Assembly (NCBI RefSeq): GCF_005145045.1
Contig: NZ_CP039691.1
Coordinates: 1,066,001 to 1,130,000, forward strand
Reading direction: 5' to 3'
DNA from: Agrobacterium larrymoorei
GTDB lineage: Bacteria; Pseudomonadota; Alphaproteobacteria; Rhizobiales; Rhizobiaceae
DNA: 64,000 bases
Below the pieces are notes generated by a model. The model was not told the DNA's origin and made no database searches. It saw only the letters and a list, made by a program, of their open reading frames with translations. Every line of letters begins with the position of its first letter. Position 1 is the first letter of the stretch. Position numbers and translations under genes: made by a program. Below are positions 1 through 8,457 of this stretch, piece after piece.

Positions 1-349
1 ACATTTTGACAGCGTATCCGGTGACTTGCTACCGACGTCTTTTTTGTGTGAGGCCAAAAATGAACCTTCGAAGATGTCATGATCTCTCTCTCTGCGGACG
101 TCGGTTGGTAAAGTATTTAATGCGCTCGATAAGATCGTACGCACGCTACCCCCGTTTGTCGGTTGCGAAAGTAAAGTGAGGGGCGGCTTTAACCTGCTGG
201 GGTGCGTTATAGAGCCGTCCCTCAACAAATCAATATACGACGATTCAAAACGCGAAAACCCAGAGAAAACCCTTTACACGACCTTTACTTTTATGTTTGA
301 GCGCTCGAAAGCTTTTTCTTTTGGCACCATGTTTCATGGAAAACTCAAA
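1..349. other. left-edge region without an assigned gene
   Basis: No gene can be supported here. A plus-strand frame is open from the edge to about position 179 and another to about 82, so the last codons of an upstream gene may be present, but both are too short to recognise. The stretch from about 180 to 349 is AT-richer and is best read as the leader of the glycosyltransferase genes that follow. The same frame as the first glycosyltransferase stays open upstream to a GTG at 176, but the added residues look unlike a GT2 N-terminus. Confidence 0.4.
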
Positions 350-1168
350 ATGACACTAGGCGTCTCCGCCTTTATCATCTGCCTTAATGAAGAGGCCTAT
401 CTCGGTCATTGCATCGAAAGTCTGGAGGGCTGTGCGGAGATCGTGATCGTCGACTCCGGGTCCACCGATGGTACCGCGGCGCTTGTGCAGTCTTACGCGG
501 ACAAGGGGTGGCCGATCCGTTTTATGTTCGAGCCCTGGCGGGGATATGCGGGGCAGAAGCAGTTTGCGCTGGAGCAGTGCAGCCAGGAATGGTGCCTGAA
601 TATCGATGCGGATGAGCGGCTGGATGATGCTTTGCGGCAGGCCTTACCGGAGTTGCTGGCGGCACCGGCGAATATCGTTGGCTGGAAGGTCGCGCGGCGG
701 CCTTATCTCATCGGTTTTGGTTATACGCCGGAAAATGTGCGCGAGCGGAAGAACCTGAGGTTGATCCGACGCGGGCAGGGTGGGTATGATCTGGCGCAGA
801 AGGTGCATGAGGGCATCGTGCCGAAAGGTGAGGTGGCATCTTCGCAAAAGGGCAGCCTGTTGCATTACCGGCCTCTCATCATCGATGAGCAAATTCTCAA
901 GGAAAACAAGTACTCCACCCTTAAGGCAGATCAGCAATTTGAAGAGGGAGAGGAGGCTAAGGTCTCAAAGTTACTAGTCTCTCCCTGGCTTTATTTCCTG
1001 CGGCTTTATTTCAGGAACGGGTTGTGGCGTTGCGGCGTGCCGGGCTTTATCGAGGCGGCAACCGGCGGTGTTTACGCATTTCTCACCCAGGCAAAAATTC
1101 ACCAGCGCCATGCGCTGAAGCGACGTCCCAATGTCGATGACATGGAACGCGGGGATTTCCATAGATGA
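350..1168 (+). CDS. glycosyltransferase family 2 (LPS-core WaaE/KdtX-like)
   Basis: This 272-residue GT-A fold enzyme should transfer a sugar from a nucleotide donor during lipopolysaccharide core or other surface-glycan assembly at the cytoplasmic membrane face. The start at 350 puts the family N-terminus (VSAFIICLNEEAYL) at once after Met, with a GGA about nine bases upstream. The donor-site strand IVIVDSGSTDGT lies near residues 30-41, and the metal-binding DxD-type motif appears as NIDADER near residue 85. The C-terminal half (WLYFLRLYFRNGLWRCG) is amphipathic, as in WaaE-type beta-glucosyltransferases. The stop overlaps the next start in an ATGA junction, so the genes are translationally coupled. 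Donor and acceptor sugars cannot be read from the sequence. Confidence 0.85.
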   Translation: MTLGVSAFIICLNEEAYLGHCIESLEGCAEIVIVDSGSTDGTAALVQSYADKGWPIRFMFEPWRGYAGQKQFALEQCSQEWCLNIDADERLDDALRQALPELLAAPANIVGWKVARRPYLIGFGYTPENVRERKNLRLIRRGQGGYDLAQKVHEGIVPKGEVASSQKGSLLHYRPLIIDEQILKENKYSTLKADQQFEEGEEAKVSKLLVSPWLYFLRLYFRNGLWRCGVPGFIEAATGGVYAFLTQAKIHQRHALKRRPNVDDMERGDFHR

Positions 1169-2193
1169 AAATTCTGCACATACATTTCGGTAAAGAAGGC
1201 GGCGCCGAGCGTTTCTTTGTCAATCTCACAAATTCGCTCGCAGAGCGGGGCATCGAACAACGCGCCCTTATAAGACCGGATCGGAGTTGGCGAGCCTCGA
1301 TCGATGAGAGCGTCACCATCTATGAAGGGGTCTTTCGACGCATTTCTCTGTCGCGCTTCGTCCTTTCATGGCGGCTGAAGCGCATTCTCAAACAATTCAG
1401 ACCCGATGTGATCGTGACATGGCAGCTGCGAGCCAGTCGATTCATGCCAGGATATAAATCTGCCTTGCGTGTATCGCGGCTGGGCGATTATCCAGAGCAT
1501 CTGGGCTATTATAAAAACTCGGAAATGCTCGTGTGCATAACGCCAGATATGGCTGATCGCGTGCGTGAACTGGGCTGGAACAAGCCCGTCAGCGTTATTC
1601 CAAATTTCACCAATGCTGCGCCTGTTTCACCGATTTCCCGAGCGGAACTACAGACGCCAGACGACGCATTTGTCGTTGTCGGCATGGGCCGGTTTGTGAA
1701 GCGTAAGGGGTTCGCACATCTCATTAAGGCAGTTAAGAATATTGATGGAGCGTATCTTTGGCTGCTTGGTGACGGTCCGGAAAAGGACGCGTTGATATCG
1801 CTCGCCAACGAGCTTGGAATTGCGGACAGGGTGAAATTTCCGGGCTGGAAAACGAATGCCTATGCGTATCTCGCAGCAGGCGATGTCTTTGCAATCACTT
1901 CCCTGCACGAGCCGCTAGGAAACGTGTGCTTCGAAGGCTGGGGTGCCAATAAACCAACTGTGGCATTCCGAGCGGAAGGGCCATCGTTCGCAATGACGGA
2001 TCAGGTCGATGCCTTGATGGTTGATTGTGGTGATGAAGAAGGCCTCACATCGGCTATCGTGAAATTGCGAGATGACGAGCAGCTCTGCACAAAGTTGATC
2101 GAAGGCGGAAAGACGACAATACGCGAGCGATTCTCGAAACAGGTGATTACGGATAGTTATCTGGCACTGTTCGAGGGAGCGCGTGTGAAATGA
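1165..2193 (+). CDS. glycosyltransferase family 4 (group 1), paralogue A
   Basis: A 342-residue GT-B fold retaining glycosyltransferase, probably acting on LPS core or a capsule-like glycan. The N-terminal Rossmann half opens with LHIHFGKEGGAERFF, the glycine-rich acceptor-side loop typical of GT4. The C-terminal half contains VGMGRFVKRKGF and the EX7E nucleotide-sugar motif EPLGNVCFE near residue 250. It starts on the ATGA overlap with the GT2 gene and ends on another ATGA overlap with the next gene. Base use is a little AT-richer than the flanking housekeeping genes, common in glycan loci. It is clearly homologous to the following gene along its whole length, which indicates an old tandem duplication. 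Confidence 0.88.
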   Translation: MKILHIHFGKEGGAERFFVNLTNSLAERGIEQRALIRPDRSWRASIDESVTIYEGVFRRISLSRFVLSWRLKRILKQFRPDVIVTWQLRASRFMPGYKSALRVSRLGDYPEHLGYYKNSEMLVCITPDMADRVRELGWNKPVSVIPNFTNAAPVSPISRAELQTPDDAFVVVGMGRFVKRKGFAHLIKAVKNIDGAYLWLLGDGPEKDALISLANELGIADRVKFPGWKTNAYAYLAAGDVFAITSLHEPLGNVCFEGWGANKPTVAFRAEGPSFAMTDQVDALMVDCGDEEGLTSAIVKLRDDEQLCTKLIEGGKTTIRERFSKQVITDSYLALFEGARVK

Positions 2194-3212
2194 ACATTAT
2201 CCATTTCCACTTTGGTAAAGATGGGGGAGCCGAACGTTTCTTCGTGCATTTGGTGAATGCACTTGCGAGAAAAGGGATTGAGCAGCGCTGCATTATTCGA
2301 AAGAATCGGGAGTGGCGTAGAGAAATTGCCGACGTGGCGAAAATCGAAGAAAGCAACTTCAGAAATTTGTCGCTGGACCGTTTAGTCCTGCCGTATCGCG
2401 TAAGCTCTATGGCCAGAAAATTAAAGCCTGACGCAATTATGTCGTGGGCACCGCGGGCCAGTGAGCTGATGCCCAATTACAAAGGCTGCATCAAGCTATC
2501 TCGCCTCGGGGATTACCCGACCAAGCTGGATTACTTCAAGAACACGGATATCCTCGTTTGTAATACTCCCGGAATTGCGGAGCATGTGAAGGCGATTGGC
2601 TGGACGCGTGGAGTTGAGGTCGTTTCCAACTTCACCAATACGGAAAGGGTGGCGCCAGTGTCGCGGGCGTCTCTTGATACGCCGGAGGATGCGCCGGTGG
2701 TGATGTCCATGGGGCGCTTCGTTCGGCGCAAGGGTTTTCATGATCTGATCGACGCGGTTGCGGCACTGCCGGGTGTTTATCTGTGGATTGCCGGAGACGG
2801 CGAGGAGCGGGAAAACCTTGAGGCGCAGGTGGATGCGCGCGGTATGCGCGACAGGATGCGGTTTCTTGGCTGGCAGGATGATACGCGCGCTTATGTTTCG
2901 GCAGCGGATATTTTCGTGATGCCATCCAGCCACGAGCCACTGGGCAATGTCATTCTGGAAGCCTGGGCGCAGCGCAAGCCAGTCATCTCATCCAAATCCG
3001 AGGGGCCGCTTTGGTTCATGAAGGATGCAGAAGACGGGTTGCTGGTCGATATTGGCGATGTCGAGGGTTACACCAATGCCATCCGGCGTTTGCTGGATGA
3101 TGCCGCGCTTGCCGAGAAAGTTGCCGCTGGCGGCAACGCTACCCTGATGGGGCAGTTTTCTGAGGAAGCGGTCGTATCCAGCTATCTGGAGCTTTTCAGC
3201 CGGAAGCCCTGA
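2190..3212 (+). CDS. glycosyltransferase family 4 (group 1), paralogue B
   Basis: A 340-residue GT-B fold glycosyltransferase, the second copy of the tandem pair. It begins IHFHFGKDGGAERFF, aligns with the preceding protein through SRLGDYP, FTNT and SMGRFVRRKGF, and has the EX7E motif EPLGNVILE near residue 250. Its start overlaps the previous stop by four bases, so the GT2 and both GT4 genes form one coupled operon. The last 17 bases overlap the convergent lpcC gene tail to tail. Donor and acceptor are unknown; divergence between the copies suggests they add different sugars in sequence. Confidence 0.88.
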   Translation: MNIIHFHFGKDGGAERFFVHLVNALARKGIEQRCIIRKNREWRREIADVAKIEESNFRNLSLDRLVLPYRVSSMARKLKPDAIMSWAPRASELMPNYKGCIKLSRLGDYPTKLDYFKNTDILVCNTPGIAEHVKAIGWTRGVEVVSNFTNTERVAPVSRASLDTPEDAPVVMSMGRFVRRKGFHDLIDAVAALPGVYLWIAGDGEERENLEAQVDARGMRDRMRFLGWQDDTRAYVSAADIFVMPSSHEPLGNVILEAWAQRKPVISSKSEGPLWFMKDAEDGLLVDIGDVEGYTNAIRRLLDDAALAEKVAAGGNATLMGQFSEEAVVSSYLELFSRKP

Positions 3213-4257
3213 CGGCGCTATAGACGCGCTCCAGCGCCTCTGCTTCACCTTCGATGGTAAAGTGCTGCGCGGCATGGGTCTGAGCGCCAGGCGCGGCCTG
3301 GGCTAATTTGTTGAGGTTGTCCATCCATCCTGCCGCTGCGCTCGTCATTGCCGTGAGATCGTCTCGGGGAATTACTTCGCCTGTCTGATCGGCGACGACA
3401 AGTTCCGGGAATGCTCCAACATCCGTTGCGATGACCGGCACGCCTGTCGCCATGGCTTCCAGCGGTGTCAGGCCGAAGCCTTCCCAGCGCTGGGGGGCGA
3501 TGAAGAGATCGAGGGCGCGGTACCATTCGTTGATGTTGGTATGCTCGCCAACGAAGAGGATGCGCTCCGAGAGGCCGGCAGCGCGGACTTTTTCCTTCAG
3601 CCCGTTTTCGAATTCCACATGTGGGCCGGTTGCGCGGCCAGCCACGATGGCCGACCATTGCGGGCGTGATGGCAGGACGGCGATCATCGTGTCCACGAAA
3701 AGGTCCGTACCCTTCTGGTGGCGCACGCGGCCGAAACAGCCGAGGAAGCTCTGTTCGCTGTTCAGGCCAAGTGCGGCTTTTGCCGCCGATTTATCGGCAG
3801 GCGGAGAGAAGCGATCGGTGTCGATCCCATGCATAACGACAGTACTTGGGCACTCAAGATAGGATGCCGTCTTGTTGCTCGTGGCGATGACAGCGTCCAT
3901 CTTCGAAATCAGGAATTTCGTCCAGCCGGAATGCTTGCGCTGTGAGGCGGAGGTGAAGACGATTTTCAGCTTCATCCGCAAAATGTCGCGCAGGATGATA
4001 GCGGGCAGCATCTCGATATTTCGCCGCGCGTGCCAGACGCGCGGCTTACCCTCAGGACCGTTCTGCCAAAGCCGCCAAAGATCGCGAAAGCGAACGTAAG
4101 GCAGGCTTTGAGGCAGGCCGGGGCCGATTACGGCGACCTTTTGCCCGAGCCGATTCTGGACCGGCACGAGCTGAATGATCGTGGACGTGACACCGGAAAG
4201 CCTGCGCTTGAAATTCGGCGCAAGCACCCGGACGTCTCTCAAATCGACATGGGGCAA
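3196..4257 (-). CDS. lpcC: LPS core mannosyltransferase LpcC-like (GT4)
   Basis: A 353-residue GT4 enzyme. The N-terminus (VLAPNFKRRLSGVTSTI) is the signature I recall for rhizobial LpcC, which adds mannose to the inner Kdo of the LPS core using GDP-mannose. Other visible elements are FGRVRHQKGTDLFV near residue 172 and the EX7E motif EGFGLTPLE near residue 260, followed by ATGVPVIATDVGAFPELV. It lies 32 bases downstream of greA on the same strand and is probably co-transcribed. The frame opens with TTG at 4257 and has no in-frame ATG nearby and no strong ribosome binding site, so the start is uncertain (other choices are TTG five codons in or GTG ten codons in). Confidence 0.8.
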   Translation of the reverse strand: MPHVDLRDVRVLAPNFKRRLSGVTSTIIQLVPVQNRLGQKVAVIGPGLPQSLPYVRFRDLWRLWQNGPEGKPRVWHARRNIEMLPAIILRDILRMKLKIVFTSASQRKHSGWTKFLISKMDAVIATSNKTASYLECPSTVVMHGIDTDRFSPPADKSAAKAALGLNSEQSFLGCFGRVRHQKGTDLFVDTMIAVLPSRPQWSAIVAGRATGPHVEFENGLKEKVRAAGLSERILFVGEHTNINEWYRALDLFIAPQRWEGFGLTPLEAMATGVPVIATDVGAFPELVVADQTGEVIPRDDLTAMTSAAAGWMDNLNKLAQAAPGAQTHAAQHFTIEGEAEALERVYSAVRASG

Positions 4258-4289
4258 GTCTGAGGTCTCGAAAGAGGAGAGGGCTTTGC

Positions 4290-4766
4290 TCAGTTCCAGT
4301 TAACGGAGAGAATCTCGTAACCGCGGGCACCGCCCGGCGCATTCACTTCGATGCTGTCGCCAACTTCCTTGCCGATCAGGGCGCGCGCAATGGGGGACGA
4401 GATGGAAATGCGGCCTTCCTTCACATCGGCTTCCTGGTCGCCGACGATCTGGTAAGTCTTCTCTTCATCGGTGTCTTCATCGACCAGCTTGACGGTTGCG
4501 CCGAACTTGATCTTGGAACCGGACATCTTGGAAAGGTCGATGACTTCCGCGCGCGCCGTCAAATCCTCGAGCTCGCCGATGCGGCCTTCATTGTGGCTCT
4601 GCGCTTCTTTAGCGGCGTGGTATTCGGCATTTTCGGAAAGGTCGCCATGGGCGCGCGCTTCGGCAATTGCCTCGATGATGCGCGGACGCTCTTCCTGCTG
4701 GCGCCAGCGGAGTTCTTCCTGCAACTTGACGAAACCGCCATGAGTCATCGGTACTTTTTCTACCAT
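4290..4766 (-). CDS. greA: transcription elongation factor GreA
   Basis: GreA enters the RNA polymerase secondary channel and stimulates cleavage of backtracked transcripts. The 158-residue length is standard. The N-terminal coiled coil (about 1-75) starts [19 protein letters not shown] and includes the acidic tip region [15 protein letters not shown] near residues 40-55, with the catalytic Asp/Glu pair. The C-terminal FKBP-like domain includes [18 protein letters not shown]. It is the first gene before lpcC, and its promoter must lie in the 222-base gap shared with the divergent radical SAM gene. Confidence 0.97.
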   Translation of the reverse strand: MVEKVPMTHGGFVKLQEELRWRQQEERPRIIEAIAEARAHGDLSENAEYHAAKEAQSHNEGRIGELEDLTARAEVIDLSKMSGSKIKFGATVKLVDEDTDEEKTYQIVGDQEADVKEGRISISSPIARALIGKEVGDSIEVNAPGGARGYEILSVNWN

Positions 4767-4988
4767 CTTTTTATTCCTTCACATTCGCACCGCGGTAGTC
4801 GCAGACACAAAAAGAAACAGGTTCCGGAGCGAAACTTCGGAACCATGTCAAAATCACAATTGAGCCGACTATATCAGAAGACCGTCGTGAAATGCCAGAA
4901 AATTAAAATCGCCAATAAAATTGTGCATTTTCAACACCCTCTCTGTCCCATTTGACTTTCGTCTTCGGAACATATAGAGAACATATCT
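4767..4988. promoter_or_regulatory. divergent intergenic region of greA and the radical SAM gene
   Basis: This 222-base AT-rich gap separates two divergent genes, so it should carry both promoters. I could not pick a convincing -35/-10 pair on either strand. No hairpin or conserved RNA element was seen. Confidence 0.4.
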
Positions 4989-6221
4989 ATGAAGAAGTCA
5001 ATCAAGGAACGGCTGGCCATTCTTTCCGATGCGGCGAAGTATGATGCTTCGTGCGCTTCGAGCGGGACTGCGAAACGAAACTCGTCAGCCAGCGGCGGGC
5101 TGGGCTCGACGGAAGGGTCGGGCATCTGTCACGCCTATGCGCCAGATGGGCGCTGCATCTCTCTGTTGAAGATTCTGCTGACCAATTTTTGCATTTATGA
5201 CTGCGCCTATTGCATCAATCGCTCGTCCAGCAATGTGGAGCGGGCCCGCTTCACGGTGGAGGAGGTGGTGTGGCTGACGCTGGAATTCTATCGGCGAAAT
5301 TACATCGAAGGACTTTTCCTGTCGTCCGGTATCATTCGTTCGTCGGACCATACGATGGAAGAGCTGGTCCGCGTGGCGCGGGAGTTGCGGGTCACACACG
5401 GTTTTCGCGGCTACATTCATTTGAAATCGATTCCCGAGGCTTCTGCGCATCTAATCGAGGAAGCGGGGCTCTATGCGGACCGCCTGTCGATCAATATCGA
5501 ATTGCCGACGGATAGCGGTATCGGCAAATTTGCGCCGGAAAAGCAGCCCGGCAATATTCGCCGTTCCATGGCAGATATTCGCCTGAAGATAGAGGAGGCG
5601 GGGGAGCCGACGCTTAAGACCAAGCGGGTGAAGAAGTTTGCGCCTGCCGGGCAAAGCACACAGATGATCGTGGGTGCGGATGGGGCGGATGACGGCACGA
5701 TCCTTTCGACCAGTGCACGGCTTTATGGCAGCTATGGGCTTCGGCGCGTTTATTATTCGGCATTCAGTCCCATTCCTGATTCGTCTAAAAACCTGCCGCT
5801 CATCAAGCCGCCTTTGATGCGCGAACACCGTCTTTATCAGGCAGACTGGCTTTATCGTTTCTATGGTTTCGACATCAATGAAATCACGTCCACGCAGAAG
5901 GACGGTATGCTCGATCTGGATATCGATCCGAAGCTTGCATGGGCGCTGGGCAATCGCGCCAAGTTTCCTGTCGATGTGAACAAGGCCGATAAGGAAATGC
6001 TGCTGCGCGTGCCGGGCTTTGGCGTGAAAACGGTGAATTCCATTCTGTCCTCACGGCGGTTTCGGCGGCTGAGACTGGAAGATCTGGGACGCTTCGGCGT
6101 GTCGCTGAGAAAGGTCAAAGCCTTTGTCCTTGCAGATGGATGGACGCCGGGAAAATTGACGGAGCGACCGGATTTGCGCGCCATGTTTGCGCCGCAGCCG
6201 GAACAATTGTCGTTGCTGTAA
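4989..6221 (+). CDS. radical SAM protein of the UDG-linked DNA modification/repair family
   Basis: A 410-residue radical SAM enzyme of the family usually named putative DNA modification/repair radical SAM protein. The iron-sulfur cluster motif CX3CX2C is CIYDCAYC near residues 73-80, after LLKILLTNF. SAM-binding barrel segments follow (GLFLSSGIIRS, HLKSIPEAS). The C-terminus holds a helix-hairpin-helix type segment (VNKADKEMLLRVPGFGVKTV, near 335-354), which suggests DNA binding. Its TAA stop shares a base with the ATG of the following UdgX gene, so the two are coupled. The family is known to co-occur with that partner. The reaction is not established. Confidence 0.85.
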   Translation: MKKSIKERLAILSDAAKYDASCASSGTAKRNSSASGGLGSTEGSGICHAYAPDGRCISLLKILLTNFCIYDCAYCINRSSSNVERARFTVEEVVWLTLEFYRRNYIEGLFLSSGIIRSSDHTMEELVRVARELRVTHGFRGYIHLKSIPEASAHLIEEAGLYADRLSINIELPTDSGIGKFAPEKQPGNIRRSMADIRLKIEEAGEPTLKTKRVKKFAPAGQSTQMIVGADGADDGTILSTSARLYGSYGLRRVYYSAFSPIPDSSKNLPLIKPPLMREHRLYQADWLYRFYGFDINEITSTQKDGMLDLDIDPKLAWALGNRAKFPVDVNKADKEMLLRVPGFGVKTVNSILSSRRFRRLRLEDLGRFGVSLRKVKAFVLADGWTPGKLTERPDLRAMFAPQPEQLSLL

Positions 6222-7675
6222 TGTACAGCGTGGAACTGGAGGGCCGGGGGGATTTTGTCGAGTGGCGCAACGCCGCGCGCTCCCTGCTTATGGCCGATAT
6301 CGATCCGCGCGACGTGGACTGGCGCCTGGAGAGTGAAAGAGGCACCCTTCTGGGATTTGAGGAGAGCCGCTCTATCCCAGCGGGCGATAGCAGCCGGGCT
6401 ATCAGCGTTCCAGCCGCCTTCTTACCGCTTGCGGAAGCGGTGATTTGCCACAGCGATCCAGCGCGCTTTGCGTTACTGTATCGGTTGTTGTGGCGATTGC
6501 AGAAGGACAGGTCGCTTTTGCAAATCAAGGCCGACCCGAACGTCCTGACTGCGCGCCATTTGGAAAAATCGGTGCGACGCGACAGCCATAAAATGACGGC
6601 CTTCGTTCGCTTCAAGGAAGTGGAAGGTGAAGGGCCAGCGGCGCGGCGCTGTTTTATCGCCTGGTTCGAGCCGGATCATTTCATCGTGGAGCGAAAAGCG
6701 CCGTTTTTTCAGCGACGGTTCACAGATATGGATTGGCTGATTGCCACCCCCAAGGGCTCTGCGCGCTGGGATGGAAAGACGCTGGAAACCTCGCGCGAAG
6801 CAGCCGAAAAACCTGATCTTACCGACGAGACGGATGAGTTGTGGCGCACCTATTACGCTAATATCTTCAACCCGGCACGGCTGAAAATAAAGGCGATGAC
6901 GGCGGAGATGCCGAAGAAATACTGGAAGAATTTGCCGGAGGCCGGGCTTATCCCTGAACTTATTCTGGGTGCGGAAGCACGCGTGCTGGAAATGGGCGCA
7001 AAGGCAGCGACAGAGCCGCAGCTTTTTCATCATCGTCTTCAGGCGGCGGCATCCGCCAAGCCGGAAGAGTTGTTACCAGATGCGGATACGCTGGCAGGTC
7101 TCAAGCGCGAAGCGCAAAGTTGTGAGCTTTGTCCGTTGCATTGCAAGGCGACTCAGACGGTATTCGGCGAAGGTTTGAGCGATGCTGAGATCATGATCGT
7201 TGGTGAGCAGCCGGGGGATCATGAGGATCTGGCTGGGCGTCCGTTCGTCGGTCCTGCGGGCAGGGTGTTCGATCAAGTGCTGGCGGAAACGGAGATCGAT
7301 AGAAAATCGCTTTATGTGACCAATGCGGTCAAGCACTTCAAATATGAAGCACGCGGCAAGAAGCGCATACACCAGCGCCCGGATGCTGGTGAGGTGGAGC
7401 GTTGCCGGTGGTGGCTGACGCGGGAAATAGAGCTCGTTCAGCCAAAGCTGATCGTGGCCATGGGGGCAACGGCGGTCTATTCACTGACCGGAATGAAGGA
7501 GAAGATTTCCGATCTCCGCGGGCGGCCCATGCCCATGTCAGAGGGCCGCATGCTCTTCGTCACCGTTCATCCTTCCTATCTACTGCGCATTCCTGATGAG
7601 TCTCAAAAATCCTATGAGTTCGCACGCTTCAGGGATGACATGAAGCTGATGAAGGAGATCGCCGCAAACCTGTAG
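6221..7675 (+). CDS. udgX: DUF4130 - UdgX fusion, uracil-DNA binding protein
   Basis: A 484-residue two-domain protein. Residues about 1-255 match the DUF4130 linker domain that travels with the radical SAM partner (RLLWRLQKD, RDSHKMTAFVRFKEV, APFFQRRFTDMDW). Residues about 285-484 are a uracil-DNA glycosylase fold of the UdgX type, with cluster cysteines in CELCPLHC, the active-site motif GEQPGDHEDLAGRPFVGPAG, and a KKRIH segment in the loop where UdgX carries its catalytic His. In characterised UdgX that His bonds covalently to uracil-derived abasic DNA. The start is the ATG at 6221 that overlaps the previous TAA by one base; longer frames run into the upstream gene. The function as a covalent uracil trap is inferred from the family. 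Confidence 0.87.
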   Translation: MYSVELEGRGDFVEWRNAARSLLMADIDPRDVDWRLESERGTLLGFEESRSIPAGDSSRAISVPAAFLPLAEAVICHSDPARFALLYRLLWRLQKDRSLLQIKADPNVLTARHLEKSVRRDSHKMTAFVRFKEVEGEGPAARRCFIAWFEPDHFIVERKAPFFQRRFTDMDWLIATPKGSARWDGKTLETSREAAEKPDLTDETDELWRTYYANIFNPARLKIKAMTAEMPKKYWKNLPEAGLIPELILGAEARVLEMGAKAATEPQLFHHRLQAAASAKPEELLPDADTLAGLKREAQSCELCPLHCKATQTVFGEGLSDAEIMIVGEQPGDHEDLAGRPFVGPAGRVFDQVLAETEIDRKSLYVTNAVKHFKYEARGKKRIHQRPDAGEVERCRWWLTREIELVQPKLIVAMGATAVYSLTGMKEKISDLRGRPMPMSEGRMLFVTVHPSYLLRIPDESQKSYEFARFRDDMKLMKEIAANL

Positions 7676-7954
7676 CGTAGGCGTCTTGCTGAGCGCTCTG
7701 CTCAGTGATTCTCTTGAAAGAGCACGTCGTGCGGTCGCAGATGCGTTGTTTTCCGTTCCACCAAAGAGCGGGATGACGCAAAAATCGCATTCCTTCAGGA
7801 CGTGCAAGCAAAAGCAAATACTCTTTTTACGATATTTTATTTTTATTTATTATCAAAGGTTGCGTACGCGCCTTTCGCATGCACTTATTGCCTTGGGTTG
7901 CATTTAATAATGAAAGCAACCTTTTGGTTCAACGATTGCATAGAGGTATATTGA
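7676..7954. other. intergenic region upstream of the DUF1842-type gene
   Basis: This gap has no supportable gene. A six-base hairpin (CTGAGC / GCTCAG, about 7688-7704) follows the udgX stop but lacks a T tract. From about 7810 it becomes very AT-rich, as in a promoter, and it ends with AGAGG as ribosome binding site just before the ATG at 7955. Confidence 0.4.
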
Positions 7955-8386
7955 ATGTCTGAAGTTCGTCCTTCTGGTCTGTTTTACTTGCACCTCCAGA
8001 CATCCGGCGCGCCGGGTGCACCGGTTCTCGATCTGCGTCTGACGGTTTACACTCCGAAAAAGCAGATCACGGGCCTTGCTGAAGTTACGCAGGCGACCAA
8101 CCCGCCGCTGGATGTAAAATCCCACGTGACTGGCGACTATACCTACGAAACGGTGATCGGACAGGGTTCGAAAATCCGCATCGATCTGCAGGGTTGGCCA
8201 GAACTGGTTTGGCCGGTAAAGGGCGGTATTGGCCCGGTCGTTCCAGAAAACTTCTATGCAACCCTGGTTCTTGACACCGATTATTCGGAAGGCGAAATCC
8301 ACTACGGTTACCGCACGGGCCTTACTGGTGCCTGGCACGAAGTCACGCAGTCCGTGAAAGCTGCGGCACTGGCCAAAGCTGCCTGA
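7955..8386 (+). CDS. DUF1842-like beta-sandwich protein, function unknown
   Basis: A 143-residue protein without signal peptide or membrane segment. The pattern VLDLRLTVYTPKKQITGLAE, then QATNPPLDVKSHVTGDYTYE, then a GWPELVWP turn resembles DUF1842 as I remember it, but this is recall and not a search. The composition (beta-prone, few Cys) suggests a soluble beta sandwich. It stands alone, has a good ribosome binding site (AGAGG seven to nine bases upstream) and its own strong terminator. It is probably well expressed. No pathway can be inferred from neighbours. Confidence 0.65.
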   Translation: MSEVRPSGLFYLHLQTSGAPGAPVLDLRLTVYTPKKQITGLAEVTQATNPPLDVKSHVTGDYTYETVIGQGSKIRIDLQGWPELVWPVKGGIGPVVPENFYATLVLDTDYSEGEIHYGYRTGLTGAWHEVTQSVKAAALAKAA

Positions 8387-8397
8387 TAACAAATCAG

Positions 8398-8434
8398 AAA
8401 AGCCCCGCGAGACATAGTTTTGCGGGGCTTTTTC
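8398..8434. terminator. bidirectional rho-independent terminator
   Basis: An eight-base perfect stem (AGCCCCGC at 8401-8408 with GCGGGGCT at 8422-8429), with A residues on the left and TTTTT on the right, lies between the convergent DUF1842-type gene and the MFS gene. It can terminate both transcripts. Confidence 0.9.
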
Positions 8435-8457
8435 TTTATCTCCAGCACGCTTGGATA

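Noticed and set aside
7686..7907. A 73-codon plus-strand frame in the gap after udgX
   Set aside because: It runs through the AT-rich promoter-like stretch, with no ribosome site and no recognisable pattern.
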